This document shows positions 31,606 to 44,553 of a DNA stretch of 64,000 nucleotides, piece after piece. Position 1 is the stretch's first letter; every line of letters starts with the position of its first letter. Under the pieces are notes generated by a model. It saw nothing but the letters and a program-made list of their open reading frames with translations, had not been told where the DNA came from and did not search any database. This DNA comes from Adiantum capillus-veneris (Eukaryota; Streptophyta; Polypodiopsida; Polypodiales; Pteridaceae): the NCBI GenBank assembly GCA_014529385.2, contig CM043959.1, positions 52,449,753-52,513,752 of the forward strand, in the 5' to 3' direction. The translations under genes were made by a program, and so were the position numbers.

Positions 31606-32882
31606 ATGCACCAAGAGCAAGGACCACCTCGTCCTTCGACTCGCCCATTGAATCGGACCATTTTGTGCTATAGATGCGGGGAATATGGTCATTACCAAAG
31701 CAAATACCCTCTGCCCGAAGGGTCCCCTCCCTGTCATCGTCATTACCCTGAAATGAAGGATCACTACAGTAAGGATTGCCCTAAAATTCGTGCATCCATG
31801 GCTTCGAACCCAAGTCAAACCCAGAATGAGTTTGCCTTTCCCGAGCTCAATTTGATAGTAGTTAGCACCGTTTCTCAGCCGCCCCCTTCTACCCACATGG
31901 TTACCCCTCAAAATAAGCCATCGGCGTCCTCACCCGGGCCCAGAGAGTCGCTCTCGGTCTTAGCATTCCAGCAAGTTCAACTCCCCCACACATTCTCACA
32001 CCAGTGGATACCCTGCCTTGAGCTATTAACAAGCCATCCCCCAGTGCTATGAATGAATCCAAATCTTTGCTCTCCGATATTGATGAAGCTTTCTTGGGAG
32101 CAATTTTAGATCTACAGAAGATCAAGGTACCAGAGAAACCACTGGTAGAACAAGAAAAGCTTACAACAAAGATAGTCTTGAAGGACACTTTCCAACAAGT
32201 GTCCCTCTATGACATGTTGCGGCTAGATGCGAGTTTCATAAGTGACACCCTTGCAGTTATTCAGTCACTTTACCCTGGAGCAGGTCCTAGTGGTGGGACT
32301 TCTAAGCGACTGTTAGAGTCCTATATGATATCCAATCCCGTTGCTCCACTCACTGATTATAGAAGCCCTCGCCTGACAGTGTCCGTTTTGGGTCGACAAT
32401 TCTCAGAAGTGATAGTGGATGGTGGATCTAGCATCAACCTAATGCCCAAGTTCACTATGTTAGCTCTAGGTCTATAGCCTACTCGCCCTGCTCCCTTCAT
32501 AGTTACATTGGTCGACCAATGGACAGTCTACCCAATGGGCATAGTGGACAATGTGCCTCTACAGGTACAAGACTTTACTTTTAACTTGGATTTTGTTGTG
32601 GTTCGTCTTCCCCAGGTTGAGGACGGATTTCCCTTGCTCATTGGAAGACCATGGATGCGACACACTAAAGCACTTCATGATTGGGGAAATGATGCAATGT
32701 GGATACATACTTTTGGCTCCCCGATGCAACCCATTCTCTTAGAAGGAGGTATGGATCCCATGGTGGAGCAAGTTTCTTTGTCAATGGAAACCAACCCTGA
32801 ACAAGAACAACCTACTACACCTGAAGGGTCAGACAAAGATTTGCTGGAGTGGTTGGAAGCTACCAAATCTATGCCCTATTAA
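31606..32882 (+). pseudogene. Element C zinc-knuckle and retropepsin region
   Basis: 31606-32052 holds a knuckle-rich segment (CYRCGEYGHYQ, CHRHYPEMKDHYSKDC). 32049-32477 has DYRSPRLTVSVLGRQF and then VIVDGGSSINLMPK, in which DGGS replaces the catalytic DTG/DSG. After one stop, 32508-32882 continues with FPLLIGRPWMRHTKALHDWG, the conserved C-terminal retropepsin block. The Asp is kept but Gly replaces Ser/Thr. Similar sequences are common in plant Ty3/gypsy gag-pol proteins. No RT follows: instead comes Ser/Pro-rich sequence and the C-rich satellite block. Confidence 0.72.
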
Positions 32883-33344
32883 TGGAGTCTCTATTCACTC
32901 CTTGCCTAGAGGTACACTCTCTTCCAATGTTTCTACTGTAACTAAACCTAATGAGCCACCTGAGCCAGCTCAAAGGTTGAAGGTCACAAAAGCTACTTCT
33001 GATGTGCCCTTGGTGGAAGCCTTTGAATTTGGTGAGCCTATGAAGAATCATAGAAGCGGGAAGAAATCACCTCTACAAGAGTTCACCCCCCTTCAAACAT
33101 CAGCCTCAGTGGTGTTTGGTTCTTCAACCAGAACAAAGCTCTCCTCTGGGTCTAGCGAACTCCCTTCAGGGAGCCCGTCTTGCTTGATGAATTCCCTGCT
33201 CATGATAATTGTCTTGCTCATGGTACCTCCTCATGCTCTCCATCAACTGCCGCCCTCTGTACCATCTCAACTTTCAGCTAGTGGACCATGAAATTTGTCT
33301 GCAATGGAACACGAACTCTTCCGGCCATACTTTGCATTGGAGAT

Positions 33345-33945
33345 TGATATTTTCTATCTGCCACCCCCTCACACCCTCTTGCCCCCATCTACCCCCTATC
33401 CCCTACCCTCCCCCTCACACCCCCTCGTCCCCCTACCTTTTTTTCCCCTTGCCCTTGCCTCTACCCACTTCCCCCTCGCCCCTCACACCCCCTACCCACC
33501 CCTCGACCCTTCCCCCCACTCACCCTCGCCCCTAGTCCATTGCCCTCGCCCCTACCCACTTCCCCCTCGCCCCTCGCCCCTTCCCCCCACTCACCCTCGC
33601 CCCTAGTCCATTGCCCTCGCCCCTACCCACCCCTCGCCCCTTCCCCCCACTCACCCTCGCCCCTAGTCCATTGCCCTCGCCCCTACCCACTTCCCCCTCG
33701 CCCCTCACATCCCCTCCCCACCCCTCGCCCTACCCCCTACTCACCCCTCACCCCTACCCACCCCCTCTCTCAAGTCCCCCCTATCGAGCCCCTACTCGCC
33801 CCTACCCACCCCCTCTCTTGCCCTCCCCTCTACCCACCCGCTACCTACCTAGGACTCGCCTCTACCCTTTCCCCCCTCGCCCCTATCCACCCCCTACCTA
33901 CCCCTCCTCCCCCTACCTAACCCCTACCTACCCCTCGCCCTCAGT
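33345..33945. repeat. C-rich (G-rich on minus) satellite block in element C
   Basis: About 600 bp are built from CCCCTACCC, CCCTCGCCCC and CCACTCACCC words. A higher-order unit of about 55-70 bp (CCCTCGCCCCTAGTCCATTG...) is repeated at least three times between about 33525 and 33720. The minus strand has many runs of three to five Gs at short spacing, so G-quadruplex formation is plausible. Lack of T and A leaves several frames open by composition; those frames are not genes. Confidence 0.9.
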
Positions 33946-34109
33946 GTTGAGAAGAAAGTGTTGCAAGGTTATCTGCAAGCATGGACCATGTCATTTTCCT
34001 CTCACTATGGTTATCAAAGATAAAGATGCGCTGCATCCAAACCGAGCATATCTCGTTGCTTGGAGCCTTATTTTGTTGTGCCAATTGGGATTCTTGGACT
34101 ATGTAATCA

Positions 34110-34390
34110 TACTGGGTTCCCGCCTATTCAAAAGCTTAAGGCATTTGCAAGCAGTGCAGTGTTTTTAACCCCACTTTTGGCTTCCCACCTATTCAAAGGC
34201 TTAAGATACTTGCAAGCAGTGCAGTGTTTTTAACACCACTTTTGTCATGGTTGGGCCTCACACCTGCTTCACGAAAGATATACGGATGCGGTGCCTAGTG
34301 GTTTTCTACCACAGTTTTAAATCCCTCTCACCGAGACGTGGTTTTCTTTCACAGTTTTTCAGTATCCCTCTCAGCGGGACGGTGAGCGGT
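34110..34390. repeat. Two local tandem duplications before the right LTR of C
   Basis: A segment with CCTATTCAAA-GCTTAAG and TTGCAAGCAGTGCAGTG is present twice (about 34112-34172 and 34185-34240). A second, shorter pair with GTGGTTTTCT and CACAGTTTT lies at about 34300-34370. No gene is seen. Confidence 0.75.
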
Positions 34391-34406
34391 CTTGTGGCGG
34401 GCAACC

Positions 34407-34940
34407 TGTAGCAGGCTACAATGTCACTTTCACAGGACACAAAGTTAGTTTAGTTGGTCTAGTCTGGTTCACACTGGACAGACTCTTTGGGCTGGGCAGT
34501 GACATGTGGCAGGATACAAAACGTGGTGGTTTAGTGGACATCGTGGCCAAGTCACCACCACCACTCAGTTTAGAGATTGGTTTAGGTGGCTGACATTTAT
34601 GAGCCGTTGGTGGATTATCTTCTAGCTCTATGGTCCAGTGTCGTGGTTAGGTGTAGCGAGTCTATACACACAACACTGCTTCACCATCCCTACACATCTG
34701 AGCCTCAACACCCGATTGTACCTATGAGTCCTGGGCTGGAGATGAGTGTGCTGCCACGCCAGAGTCTGTATCAGTTCTTTGAGATAGTCGAGTCATATGT
34801 TGTGGTCTGCTGCTGTTGTGTCTCTGTGAGCTCAACTTGTCTATTGTTCCTTTGTTCCAGTCTGTTTTGAGTGAGATTGTCACGCACATTGCACTGAGGA
34901 GCACCCACTGTAGAGCGCACGACACACTATCCGCACTACA
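34407..34940 (+). repeat. Right (3') LTR of element C
   Basis: It starts TGTAGCAGGCTACA and ends CCGCACTACA, 534 bp, and is followed by the target copy ATAAC. It aligns with 17021-17545. I saw no strong polypurine tract directly before it. Confidence 0.88.
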
Positions 34941-35599
34941 ATAACTGTCTGTAGGCCTCCTAAAATTGCTCTAGACTTTTAGGTATTTTTGCTTGGTAGT
35001 TACTGTAGACTCTTTCCACGTGTAGATGGGGTAAAATCCATGACCATGGGCATGTATCCTCATGCCATATTATCATACTTAAGTCCATGTTGACTTACTT
35101 CCATCATGCCTTTATCCTTATCCCTTGTTCACACATGAAGTAGAGATGATGTGAACTTGCATATCTAAACAGACATCAATTCCTTATGCCCTAGAATAGT
35201 AGTACAATGCATGCATGCACGAAAAATATGGTCCCTTACTCAATATGCAGTACCCCTAGAGGCTCAAAAGAATGTCCAGATTTAAGTTTCTAAAAGATAC
35301 ATCATTATTGTCTTTAAGAGCATGCTGCTACCATAAAAACCTTGCTTTCTTTGCCTCTTCCATTTCCACATTTTTAATTACATCCCTAGAATTTGCTTCT
35401 CAAGTGCCACATGTTTGCCAACTCACCAAATACATTCCTGCATCCTAGATGTAAACTATGTCCAGGCTAGCAAGGGATTGGTAAAATTAGACGTCACATT
35501 ACATATCAAGGTGTGAACTTGTTGTTTACATAATGGATGCTTGAGGAGGGAGTTGTGAACCATAAGAGGTTGCATGAGATCTATTCTAGGTTGTGAATG

Positions 35600-36303
35600 A
35601 AGGTAAATCTATGACATGTGCAAATTCAAGGGGAAGTAATAAAAAAGGAGCATAGAGACATCAACATCCATATGGTCTCTAGAAGGTAGCCACGAATCTT
35701 GCATATAGTACATTTGGTCCAATCTTGACCAAGAGGAAATATGAATATCCAAGTGAAAAGTAAAACAACCAGGACATTGTCAAAAGGATCCTAGCCAAGC
35801 ATCTTATAACTGAAGGGCATAGACTAAGCTATCCCATGTGTCTAGCTCCTCTCAATTCAGTACCAAATCAATGGAGTGGAGTCCAATTTCAAAACCACAT
35901 TAAATTCCCCAACAAGAATGCATGCATTCAATTGTAAAGAGCCCAGCTAATCCCACATTTGTGTATACTGCCTCATAGAATTAGGATCCTAGGTGTTCAC
36001 AATTAGTAAAGGCCCTAATTCTATTTCCACATGAAAAATAGAGCATTTACCTTATGCATAGTCCAATAACCATTGTGGCTTATACTCAGCTTTAATAAAT
36101 GTCAATACACCTGAATACCCATCAATACCACCCAAGTAAAACATTTGATATCCTTTGTAATGCATCATCCTACCTACTAGTTTGTGCAATTTATGCTCCT
36201 AGATACAAATAACATCAACGTTTGTTGCTAACATCCATCGTGTGAAAATGGTGTATTTGTCAAACTAATTCAAACCCCTCACATTATAGGTGGAGACCTT
36301 CAT
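35600..36303 (-). pseudogene. LINE endonuclease domain, 5' half of the split LINE
   Basis: From an ATG at 36301-36303, the minus strand reads MKVSTYNVRGLN. It continues with TIFTRWMLATNVDVICI and, after one stop, EHKLHKLVGR, the start of an APE-type LINE endonuclease (compare NVRGLN and the xEHKL motif). Farther on, LVGEFNVVLKLDS matches the GDFN block, with Asp changed to Glu. This enzyme nicks target DNA for priming. Stops and the missing catalytic residues make it inactive. It continues toward 34945, where element C begins, and the RT half is at 15-16.3 kb. Confidence 0.75.
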
Positions 36304-36728
36304 GGATTAAACTAGTAGCATATTAGGGGGAGTGGGAAAAACAACTTGTGTGTCCTCTTCCACTTCATTCATATTAACCTCTAAATTAATAGCCGGGGAT
36401 AAGTTGTCTTAGATGACTTGCGATATTGACCGCGGAAAGAGGGGGAGTGGAAAGAACAACTTGTCTGTCCTCTTCCACTACATTCATATCAACCTCTAAA
36501 TTAATAGCAAGGGGACCAGTCATCTTAGATGGCTTGTAATATTGATTCGGGAGTTGATTGCAACCAATGTTCCAAGAGAATGGATGTCATGTAAAATGTC
36601 ATACATTATGGATGAGACATAGGTAGTCTATGCCTACTCTTGAAGGTCCTTTTGGCGAGTGGAAACCCATCAAATTTTTAAAAAAATTCCCCTTTATCAA
36701 TAGGTTTGGGGGGTTTTGATGAGGATGC

Positions 36729-37238
36729 CTAGTTACTTGCATGCGATGTAGCTTTAGGCATAGGTTTTGCTAGAGGCTTTCCTCCTAGAGGTGAGCATAA
36801 GAGACTAATTTCTAGCCTAAAGTGGGTGTATGGGGATTGTGATCCCCGACAGGAGTGGTACTGTTTTTGCCAAAGATTAGCTCCATGGGAACCATAAGCT
36901 TTCTTCCTGGGTACAAGAATGTTGTTGACATTTTCAACCTCAATCTCAAGGGTTTTTGGCATGGGATGATCAATTTGCCACAAAATGAAAACTCTATTAT
37001 GGTTGGGGTGGGACACCAATGTTGGTGCAAAAAGTACCTTTCCAAGAGAACCTACAAGATTCCCTGTACATGGCCATAGGAATGCAGGCAATTCCACAAA
37101 ATCCACCCAAATTGGGCACTCATACATCAGCTCATCCTTGATGAGCTTAATCGATTGCCATGGAAGAATTTGGATCACCTGTCCATAGAGAATGATCATG
37201 GACTCTATCAAAAGATAAATCATACAAATAAATAACAT
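36729..37238 (-). pseudogene. LINE ORF1 (DUF4283-like) fragment
   Basis: The open minus-strand frame holds CPIWVDFVELPAFLW and LVGSLGKVLFAPTL. This is the pattern of the plant LINE ORF1 domain often annotated DUF4283 (P-x-W-V-x-x-x-x-L-P...IG). It lies upstream of the endonuclease start, as expected for a plant L1-type element. The C-terminal end is Lys/Pro-rich. ORF1 proteins bind the LINE RNA. Confidence 0.7.
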
Positions 37239-37429
37239 ATAGCACTTGTGGCTATTGTTAATTGAGCCAACATTAGATAATAGGATCTGCTAGAGGCTCA
37301 AGCCTAGTGAATACACATCAACAATGGGTACAAAGAACCAGTGAAGACCATATTTACACATTTTTCAAAGATAGTGGTGTATTGTAAATTCTCAATTTAT
37401 TTCAAGCCATTGTAATAATTGTGATGTGT

Positions 37430-38173
37430 TACAAGCTCAATGAGAGTTCCAAGCTGTAAAGAACATATTGATTAGTGTGCATAGGTTACAAATATAGTAA
37501 GTGTGGAGCCCTAAAGGCCTTAGGCACCCGTAGATTGCACATTCTAACCCTGGGCATAGAAGGTAGTGTGTAAATGGAATTAGGTTTCTCAGCCTCATTT
37601 GTTCTCATGTGGTGTGTGGCTATGGCATCTTTGAGATTCTCTTTTCTCATGTGACTTGATTAATACTAATCAATGCTCTTAATTCTCTTTCACTATGCCT
37701 CTTTCACTCTCTATTGATTGCATTTGATGCCTTGATTAACTAGATCTTAATTAATTAGTGATTAATTGCTCTCCAATCTTGTGTGATTGCCCTCTATTCT
37801 TGTGTGTGCATGTAGGTTTGATTGAAGCATGGATGCTTGATAGATCTATGTGTGTGCGCTTGTGATTAGTGTATTGCATGATGGGATTAGTGTTGTTGTG
37901 CGTCATTGGAATCATTAGTGTGTGTGATTAAGTTGATTTAGATGAGGATAAATGGATGTGCAGATTTCCAATCTTATGGCTTGGCTCCTCCATAGGCCAA
38001 GAAGCTCACCTCATAGAGTTAACCATTGGTCTTGTCATGATTAGCTCACTAACCTTGTGTGAGGGTTTCCATGCCCTAGCCGAGTAGCTCATCACTATGG
38101 ACATTTATATGTTGGTCATTGGAGCTATGCTAATATGGACACCCCTAACATTTGGCACCGTTGCTAGGGATCG
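37430..38173 (+). mobile_element. Probable LTR end with tRNA-Asp PBS (element L)
   Basis: CCCCTAACA (ending 38150) is followed by T and then TTGGCACCGTTGCTAGGGATCG at 38152-38173, close to the plant tRNA-Asp PBS (TGGCGCCGTTGCCGGGGATCG) with C-to-T-type changes. The LTR therefore ends at about 38150 and the element runs to the right. Its left edge is uncertain; I place it loosely near 37430. No gag or pol frames follow within several kb, so the internal part is decayed or non-coding. Confidence 0.6.
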
Positions 38174-38993
38174 ATGGCCTATGCTATTGTAATATTGGCA
38201 TAATCAACTAAGCTCCCCACTAATTTCTTAAATAATTTAATTTGTATGCTTGTTGTTTTGTCGATTTTAGATGTGTGTACAAATGGAAATGTGTTCAATT
38301 TTCCTAACTTAATACCATATATCTCCAATTATGTGCCTACAAACTCTAATTTCTCACTAACCCCTTTTTAATTTCACTAATTTTTGCTAACTTAGACTCT
38401 AATTTTTTACTATTTGAACTCACATTTGGTGCATATGCTTTGATATTTGCCTAATTAGAGGCTTCAATTGCTTTCTAACACTATCAATTTGTGATAACCA
38501 CATAACCATTGCTTGATTTTGGAATGCAAGGAAAGGGATTTAGAGTGTAAACAAAATTGACCCACACATTGAGCAATTTTCAAATGTGTGGCCATCAAAA
38601 TTAAGACATGTGCGATAGGCAAGGTTGTCATCAATTTTATGATTATGGGCTTTTGATTTGTGCGTTCACATGCCGTCATAATGCCGATTTGTTTCTAGAA
38701 TTGGATGTGCACAAATTGGTGATTTCAGTTGGTAATTTGCATGTGTGCTTGAACATTTCAATTGTCTTTGTGTGCACTATGATTAAGCATGTGTGCACTC
38801 TAATTGAGTGTGTGTATACTAACTTTAGGTGTATGTGCACTAAAATTGCCTTTTTGTGTACCTTAAAAATCGGTTTGGCAAATGTGCTTGATGATTTGTG
38901 GTACCGACATTGCCAATTGGATGTCCAAATTTGACAAGATTGACGCTTGTGTGTGCACTCCTAAAAAATGGCCAATTATAAGTGTATGTATAT

Positions 38994-39016
38994 GTGTGTG
39001 TGTGTGTGTGTGTGTG
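38994..39016. repeat. (TG)n microsatellite
   Basis: About eleven TG units in a row in an AT-rich setting. Confidence 0.9.
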
Positions 39017-39868
39017 CATAAAAATTGATTAATGTGCATGCCCAAATGAATTTTTGATTGAAAATTGATGCATGTTTGGGCTCAAAACAAGGATTTACAC
39101 ACTCTAATTGCATAATTTTTTGACATAATTTTGTCAATTTTTGGTGCCTAGTCTCAATTTTCATTGGTAAAATTTATTGGCATTTGAAATGATGTGAAAA
39201 TAGAGATTTTATTTAATTGTACCATTCGTCTATGCGTGTGGAATTTTCAAAATAATATTGGGTATTTTTGGATAATTTTTGCAATGTTTTGACATTTTTA
39301 AAACTAATTTCCAATTAATTGGTAAAAATTTGATAGTTTGTGATCTTGATGAGCTATTTTGAATGCGTTCTTAGGCATGATTTGGAGCACTTTTATGCTC
39401 TCATTGAGTGAGTTTTGTGCATTTTGGTATTTTTGTGGATGGGCTTGATGATTTTGTTATAATTAATGTTTTCGATAACATTTGCTATTTTTGTGTGCTT
39501 GCATGTGTCGGATCCATGCACATGTGGCTGCTAATGATTCCTTGAGGTTGTGGAATTTTCCAAGGTTTTTTTGAAGTTTTGGACTAAATTTTGGGCTAAT
39601 ACTGGCATTTTCAAAATTCACAAATGGCAAAAGGGAAAGCCATTTTTAAATTCCATTTGTGTTTTTGATAAGATTTAGATTTAAGGTTGTGATTTTTGAG
39701 TTAAGTATAGGTTTGAAATCCATAAGCATTATGAGTAGTGACGTAAGTGTGGGACTGTCTAGAGATGCCTATCTCTCGGCTAGGGTTTCATGCCCCTTGT
39801 AATAAATGAAAATTGGATGTATATCGAGCATGAATTGTTGGATAGCAATATGTCCACAAATATGGAAA

Positions 39869-39945
39869 GTTTAATCCATCAATTAAATCTCTTTAATCCA
39901 TCAATTAAATCTCTTTAATCCATCAATTATAAATTAAATGATTGC
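39869..39945. repeat. Triple 22-bp tandem repeat
   Basis: TTTAATCCATCAATTAAATCTC occurs twice fully and a third time truncated (TTTAATCCATCAATTA then diverging). The unit contains a near-palindromic TTAAT/ATTAA pair. Confidence 0.9.
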
Positions 39946-42900
39946 CAATTATAACTCATCAATACGTGTAAACGACAATAGTAAAACATGTCTTTCTCAA
40001 TTATTGGACTTATCTTGTATTGAAAATTGTAGATCCTCAATTATTTAGGACTCAAATGATGGACATCATGCAAAAATCTTACAACCCACAAGGCATATTT
40101 GCATGCAATCCGCTCAACCAAAAAAATTGACAATTATGCTTGAAGCGTCATCTAGATCAAAGGGTCATGGCACAAAGCATCACCCAACCAAGAGATATAT
40201 GAGCCAAAAATTAACAAAATGATTGAAATAATCACGGACTCAAAAAGGCTTGTTTTTGATTGAAAGTGCACTCACGTGTGGATGCATGTGCGCACACGTG
40301 TGGATGTATGTGCACACGATGCGGTGCGTGCATGCAAGGAAGGGGAGAAGCAAGAGACTATGTTGTGTGGGTGGAGCAGACCTCAAGAATAGTGAGGAGC
40401 TCCTTATTCTTTTGATTTTATACAAGAATAAGGGTAAATGTATGGGTAGTGGGCAGACAAACACTGGACGTCCGGCCTCGGGCAAAGTCATAGTGCTTTT
40501 ACCCCAACAACCTCCCACTTAAAGGTGAATGTGCCAATAAGTTGGTCCTACTAGCTAAACTACTAGTATGTACAAGAAGGTAGGTGAGAGACTCTCTCAA
40601 ACTACATCCATTGACTTGCTCTGTCGATCTACATGCAGTCATATTGGCTCTAGTGATACGCAAGCGTGTCTATCTATGTTGGAGCCTGCATGTAAATCCC
40701 GTAGACAACTTCCCGCAGACAACTCTGTATGGTCTACAAAGCTCGAGTATGCATCATGCTAGTGTCAGCCACCACGTACAACTGACAATCCCTACTGAAA
40801 ATTCTCCCACTACAGCTACTAGGTCAGGCAAACTTGATTGTACTAGCCTCTCGTGCTATCTACATGTACTGCATCATCCACACTACTCATCACCTATGGA
40901 TGTGTCATCGTTGACTCTGGGATGGATATGTCCCTCTCACCCATAAGCAAAACTATGCATCCTAGCATCAACTCATCAACCTCTAGCATGAGCATATCAA
41001 AGAACTCCATATCTGTCATCTCTCTTTGTGTCTCTAAGAAGTAGATCTACTAGCCTACCTCTGCTTGCACACACTCTAAAAACACCTATTGTGTCTCACT
41101 AAAGCACTATCGCTCTACCTCTGCCTCTATCGAGTCTACTGTCATGTCCTACATAGCTATATGCTCTATCTCACAAGCATGGTGGAGTTCACTCACGAAG
41201 GAGACACGTCTCGTCTCTTGCTCAATGCATGCCAACAACAAAACCGAGACTATGTTGTCTTGTGCCCCAAATACATGCATAGGATATACCAAGCCACTGC
41301 AGGCTCCCCTGAAAATCACTAGTGATCTGCAATGCATCTAGAAAGTTTGCTCTCTAAGCAGTATCGGGCACCCACAATCTATTAACTATCGAGTAACTAT
41401 CTCACTGAGATCAAGTTTTGTCTTAGCTAAGGAAAATAGCCCACATGTCGCCCGAGCTAGGAAAGCCGAGGTTGAAAAATTCATCTTGTGTCTAAGTAGA
41501 TGAGGTAATGTGTAAGTGTATATCCATTGTGTATTACAAAATGAACATGTAGCATCGTTCTTGTTAAGCTAGAAAATAACTTGTTTATACTACATTTGAT
41601 TAGAGAAATTATATCTAAGCTCACTTTCAACCATATAGTTTGGAGAAATTATTTCTTTATAAACATGCTAAAACCAAACATTTTTGCAATATTTAAGCTC
41701 TTATGCAATTAAAAAAAAAAAACTTTAGAGAACTAGGTTTAAGAAAGCTAAAAAAAGGTACAAATTGTGGCTTATTATAATGGCATGGAGATGGAGACTT
41801 GTAAAAAGTTTATATTCTAGTGACAAAATATCCATTTGGGGATTCTACTTGGTACGAGTTTTTAGGAGAATTCAAGCATTCACCTATATTCAATTGGAGA
41901 CATTATGCTTTAGCCTAGTAGATAAACTTATTTTTCTTGAGAAGTTATATTTGGGATCCAACTTTTGCCATGTGTTTCTTGTGAAAGTCCAAGAATTTTT
42001 TATTGCAAAAGTTATATTGGAGTTTGGAGAAAGTCATGTTTGTATGCAAAAATCTTAGAGTCCAAACACAAGCCATTTTTTGTTGGAGAAATCAAGTTTC
42101 AAGTCAAGTCACAACCATACTTCTAAATAGAAATTATATCTTAGCCCAGCTCATGACCATAGGTATTTTCTTGAAAAAAAATACAAAATTCATTTTAGGA
42201 TCACTAAACCACTTTCTGCATAAAATTTGGCTCCATTGGAGCAACTACAACCTAATTTTGTTGGTGAAATTATTGTGGATTGCACTTTGACAATGTCGTA
42301 ACTTTCACGTCCGGCATTGAAAAATAGTTATTCAACCACTCAAATCAAAGGGGAAATGGTGTTTGAACATAATTTTTGGGGTAAAAGATACATATAACAT
42401 CATCTAAGATGTCGAAATTACAAAATTGATTTCTTATATTAATATATATTATTTTTGGAGGATATATGTTTCTTGCAAAATATTTGATATACTTTGGTAA
42501 CATAGATATCTTTCTTTATTTTACCATGGATCTTATAGTAAACCATGGTTTTTAAACAAGATTCAAGTTCTTGTTTCCTTTAGTCCTCTACATCTACTAT
42601 ATCCATTATATTTGTCATTTTAACTTAGTATATCAAAAGATTATAAACAAAGACAAAATACTTTCCAAGTGTAATTTCTCTTGGAAGTATATTTTGTTAT
42701 CTTTGATAATTTTTACAAATTTGGGAGAAGTTGTGTATATATCCTGACCCCTAGCTCGTTAGCTCATGGGTTTCAGCTGTCATAGCATGTAGGATGCACC
42801 ATTGGGCAATGACAAACAAACATCTCCTGCACACCTACACCATCGGTCAAGCGTACACAACCAAAGCTCCCAAGAATGTGCCAAACCACTGATGATGTGG

Positions 42901-44309
42901 TGTGATGTGGAAAACTGCATCCTCATGTAGCAACCAATGGGGAGAAATGTCACCTCTCAAAGACATGGAAACAAGAGGAATACTAAAGATAAACCAGACA
43001 TCACCATTGCTAGCATATGAAGCCATCGCTCTAGCATGTGTCAAAACCTCATTTGCATCATTTTCCCTCCCGCCCACCCTTTTGACTTATAGCGCGGGAG
43101 GGAAACAATTGAACCATACTATCAATCATTGCAATCTTAAATTGCTCATTCCAAACTCCCTAATCATCCAAACCCAATTAAATTTGTCATTTTGGTTTGC
43201 ATGGCCATACATATTCAATTATGACATCACATAGGCACACATCCAATGCATTTTTACCATATCCGATCAATTTGGCTACAACACAATGGTATTGCATTAG
43301 ATCATCATCACAGTGGACTTCAAATGGGCACACATCCATTTAAATTTTGCAAATTTTTTTTGGCATTTGGGCATATCCAATGATTGGAATCTCCTAGCGT
43401 ACACATCAATTGAATGATTTCACACTCACATATCATTAATTTCGTCAATTTTTACGCCTACTGGCTCTAGTTGTCTATATCCCCATCTAAGCTCTACCTT
43501 GAGAATGCACGGGTGGATGACATCATCACTTTGTAATAGTGCTAATCTAAATGTTGATTTGCCACTAATCTACTTTGCATTGTTTCTCTCTCTACTCTCC
43601 TTGCTATAAGATCCTATATTGTTCTGCATTCCTTACAAAAGGGAGTTGGCCTAGCTGTAAAGGCGAGGGGTTTTAACACTTGTCTTGTACCAAAATATAA
43701 CACTAAAGTGTCTTTTTTTCAAAATATTTATAAAGAATTTCACATGCATTAAATAAAAATCTTTAGAAAACCTTTTGAGGATGTCTAATGCACTACTTGT
43801 AGTGTTTGAAAAATGTCTTCTCAAGATTTTGAGCTTACTGTGATAAAGAAATGGACCCATAAAGGGTGCTCTCATGGCATTGCAAGGACGGCTATGAAGA
43901 ATAGGTACCTACACTTCAAAAAACTAGAACAAAATTTTAAACTACCTATTTATAGGATTTTTATATATTTATATATACATATATACAACTCTTGCATAAT
44001 AGTAAATTACTTCTAAAGATGTATTAAATAAGCATAATTTGCATGGATTTCTATATATATTTATAAGTCTTGCATAATAGTAAATTACTCTTAAAGATGT
44101 ATTATATCAACATGTGTGCTATCTAAGCAATACTTAAAGTAACAATTTTGGCTACTTTGCTAGGAACTTCCTTGAGGCGACGATGGTCAATAGACTGGCG
44201 AGATCAAATCTTCTTGAAGGTGAGTCTCTAGAGATGACAAGACACCTTTGTCTATAGATGAAATCATATCAGCGGACGATAACATTGGTACTTGAGTCAA
44301 AAATGAGGA

Positions 44310-44553
44310 GGGAATGAGTGAGGATACATGTCCCCTTGTAGATGAGGTACATGAGGAAAAGATTAAGCTCGAAGAGTCCTTTCTTGAGGTCTTAACAGAT
44401 GATGGAACCCAAATCCAACAATCACTAATGAAGACACTCTTGGACCAAAGATTGATCTTCTTAGCCATCTCATTGGTGTCTTTCGGCCACCCCACAACAC
44501 CGGTCAAATCAAGAAGAAGAAGTGAGTCTCCTTATGACTTTGTAAGCTCCTAA
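44310..44553 (+). pseudogene. Acidic coding-like fragment, possible LINE ORF1 tail
   Basis: The plus-strand frame contains MSEDTCPLVDEVHEEKIKLE, DDGTQIQQSLMKTLL and a basic C-terminus KSRRRSESPYDFVSS. Amino-acid use looks protein-like, and the end resembles the basic C-termini of plant LINE ORF1 proteins, but I have no firm family match. Confidence 0.3.

Larger units (their letters stand above)
17021..34940 (+). mobile_element. LTR element C (gag-protease only), host of nested element B
   Basis: LTRs at 17021-17545 and 34407-34940 share TGTAGCAGGCTACA at the start and a CTACA end. The target duplication is ATAAT/ATAAC. The internal region holds a leader, gag, zinc knuckles and a retropepsin-like region on the plus strand, then a C-rich satellite block. 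No RT, RNase H or integrase is visible, so it was non-autonomous or has lost them. The 12.4-kb element B is nested in its gag frame; removing B and one 5-bp target restores the frame. A minus-strand LTR plus leader of the same family is at 61.2-62.0 kb. Confidence 0.85.
38174..44190. other. Long AT-rich stretch without recognisable genes
   Basis: Open frames are short and unconvincing on both strands. It holds a (TG)n run (38994-39016), a triple 22-bp repeat at 39869-39945, and a cluster of CACGTG/ATGCAT-type words at 40265-40340. The part at 40.5-41.4 kb is less AT-rich than its surroundings but shows no family motif I know. The first part is likely the internal region of element L. Confidence 0.5.

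Noticed and set aside
33345-33945. Telomere-like CCCTA repeats
   Set aside because: The words are CCCCTACCC/CCCTCGCCCC, not the plant CCCTAAA unit, and they are inside element C.
33295-34168. Long proline/serine-rich open frames on the plus strand
   Set aside because: They run through the C-rich satellite block, where stops are rare by composition. Several frames are open at once and no domain is visible.
40584-41344. Several overlapping open frames at 40.5-41.3 kb
   Set aside because: They are short, overlap in different frames and show no recognisable domain. I could not assign a gene or a transposon family.
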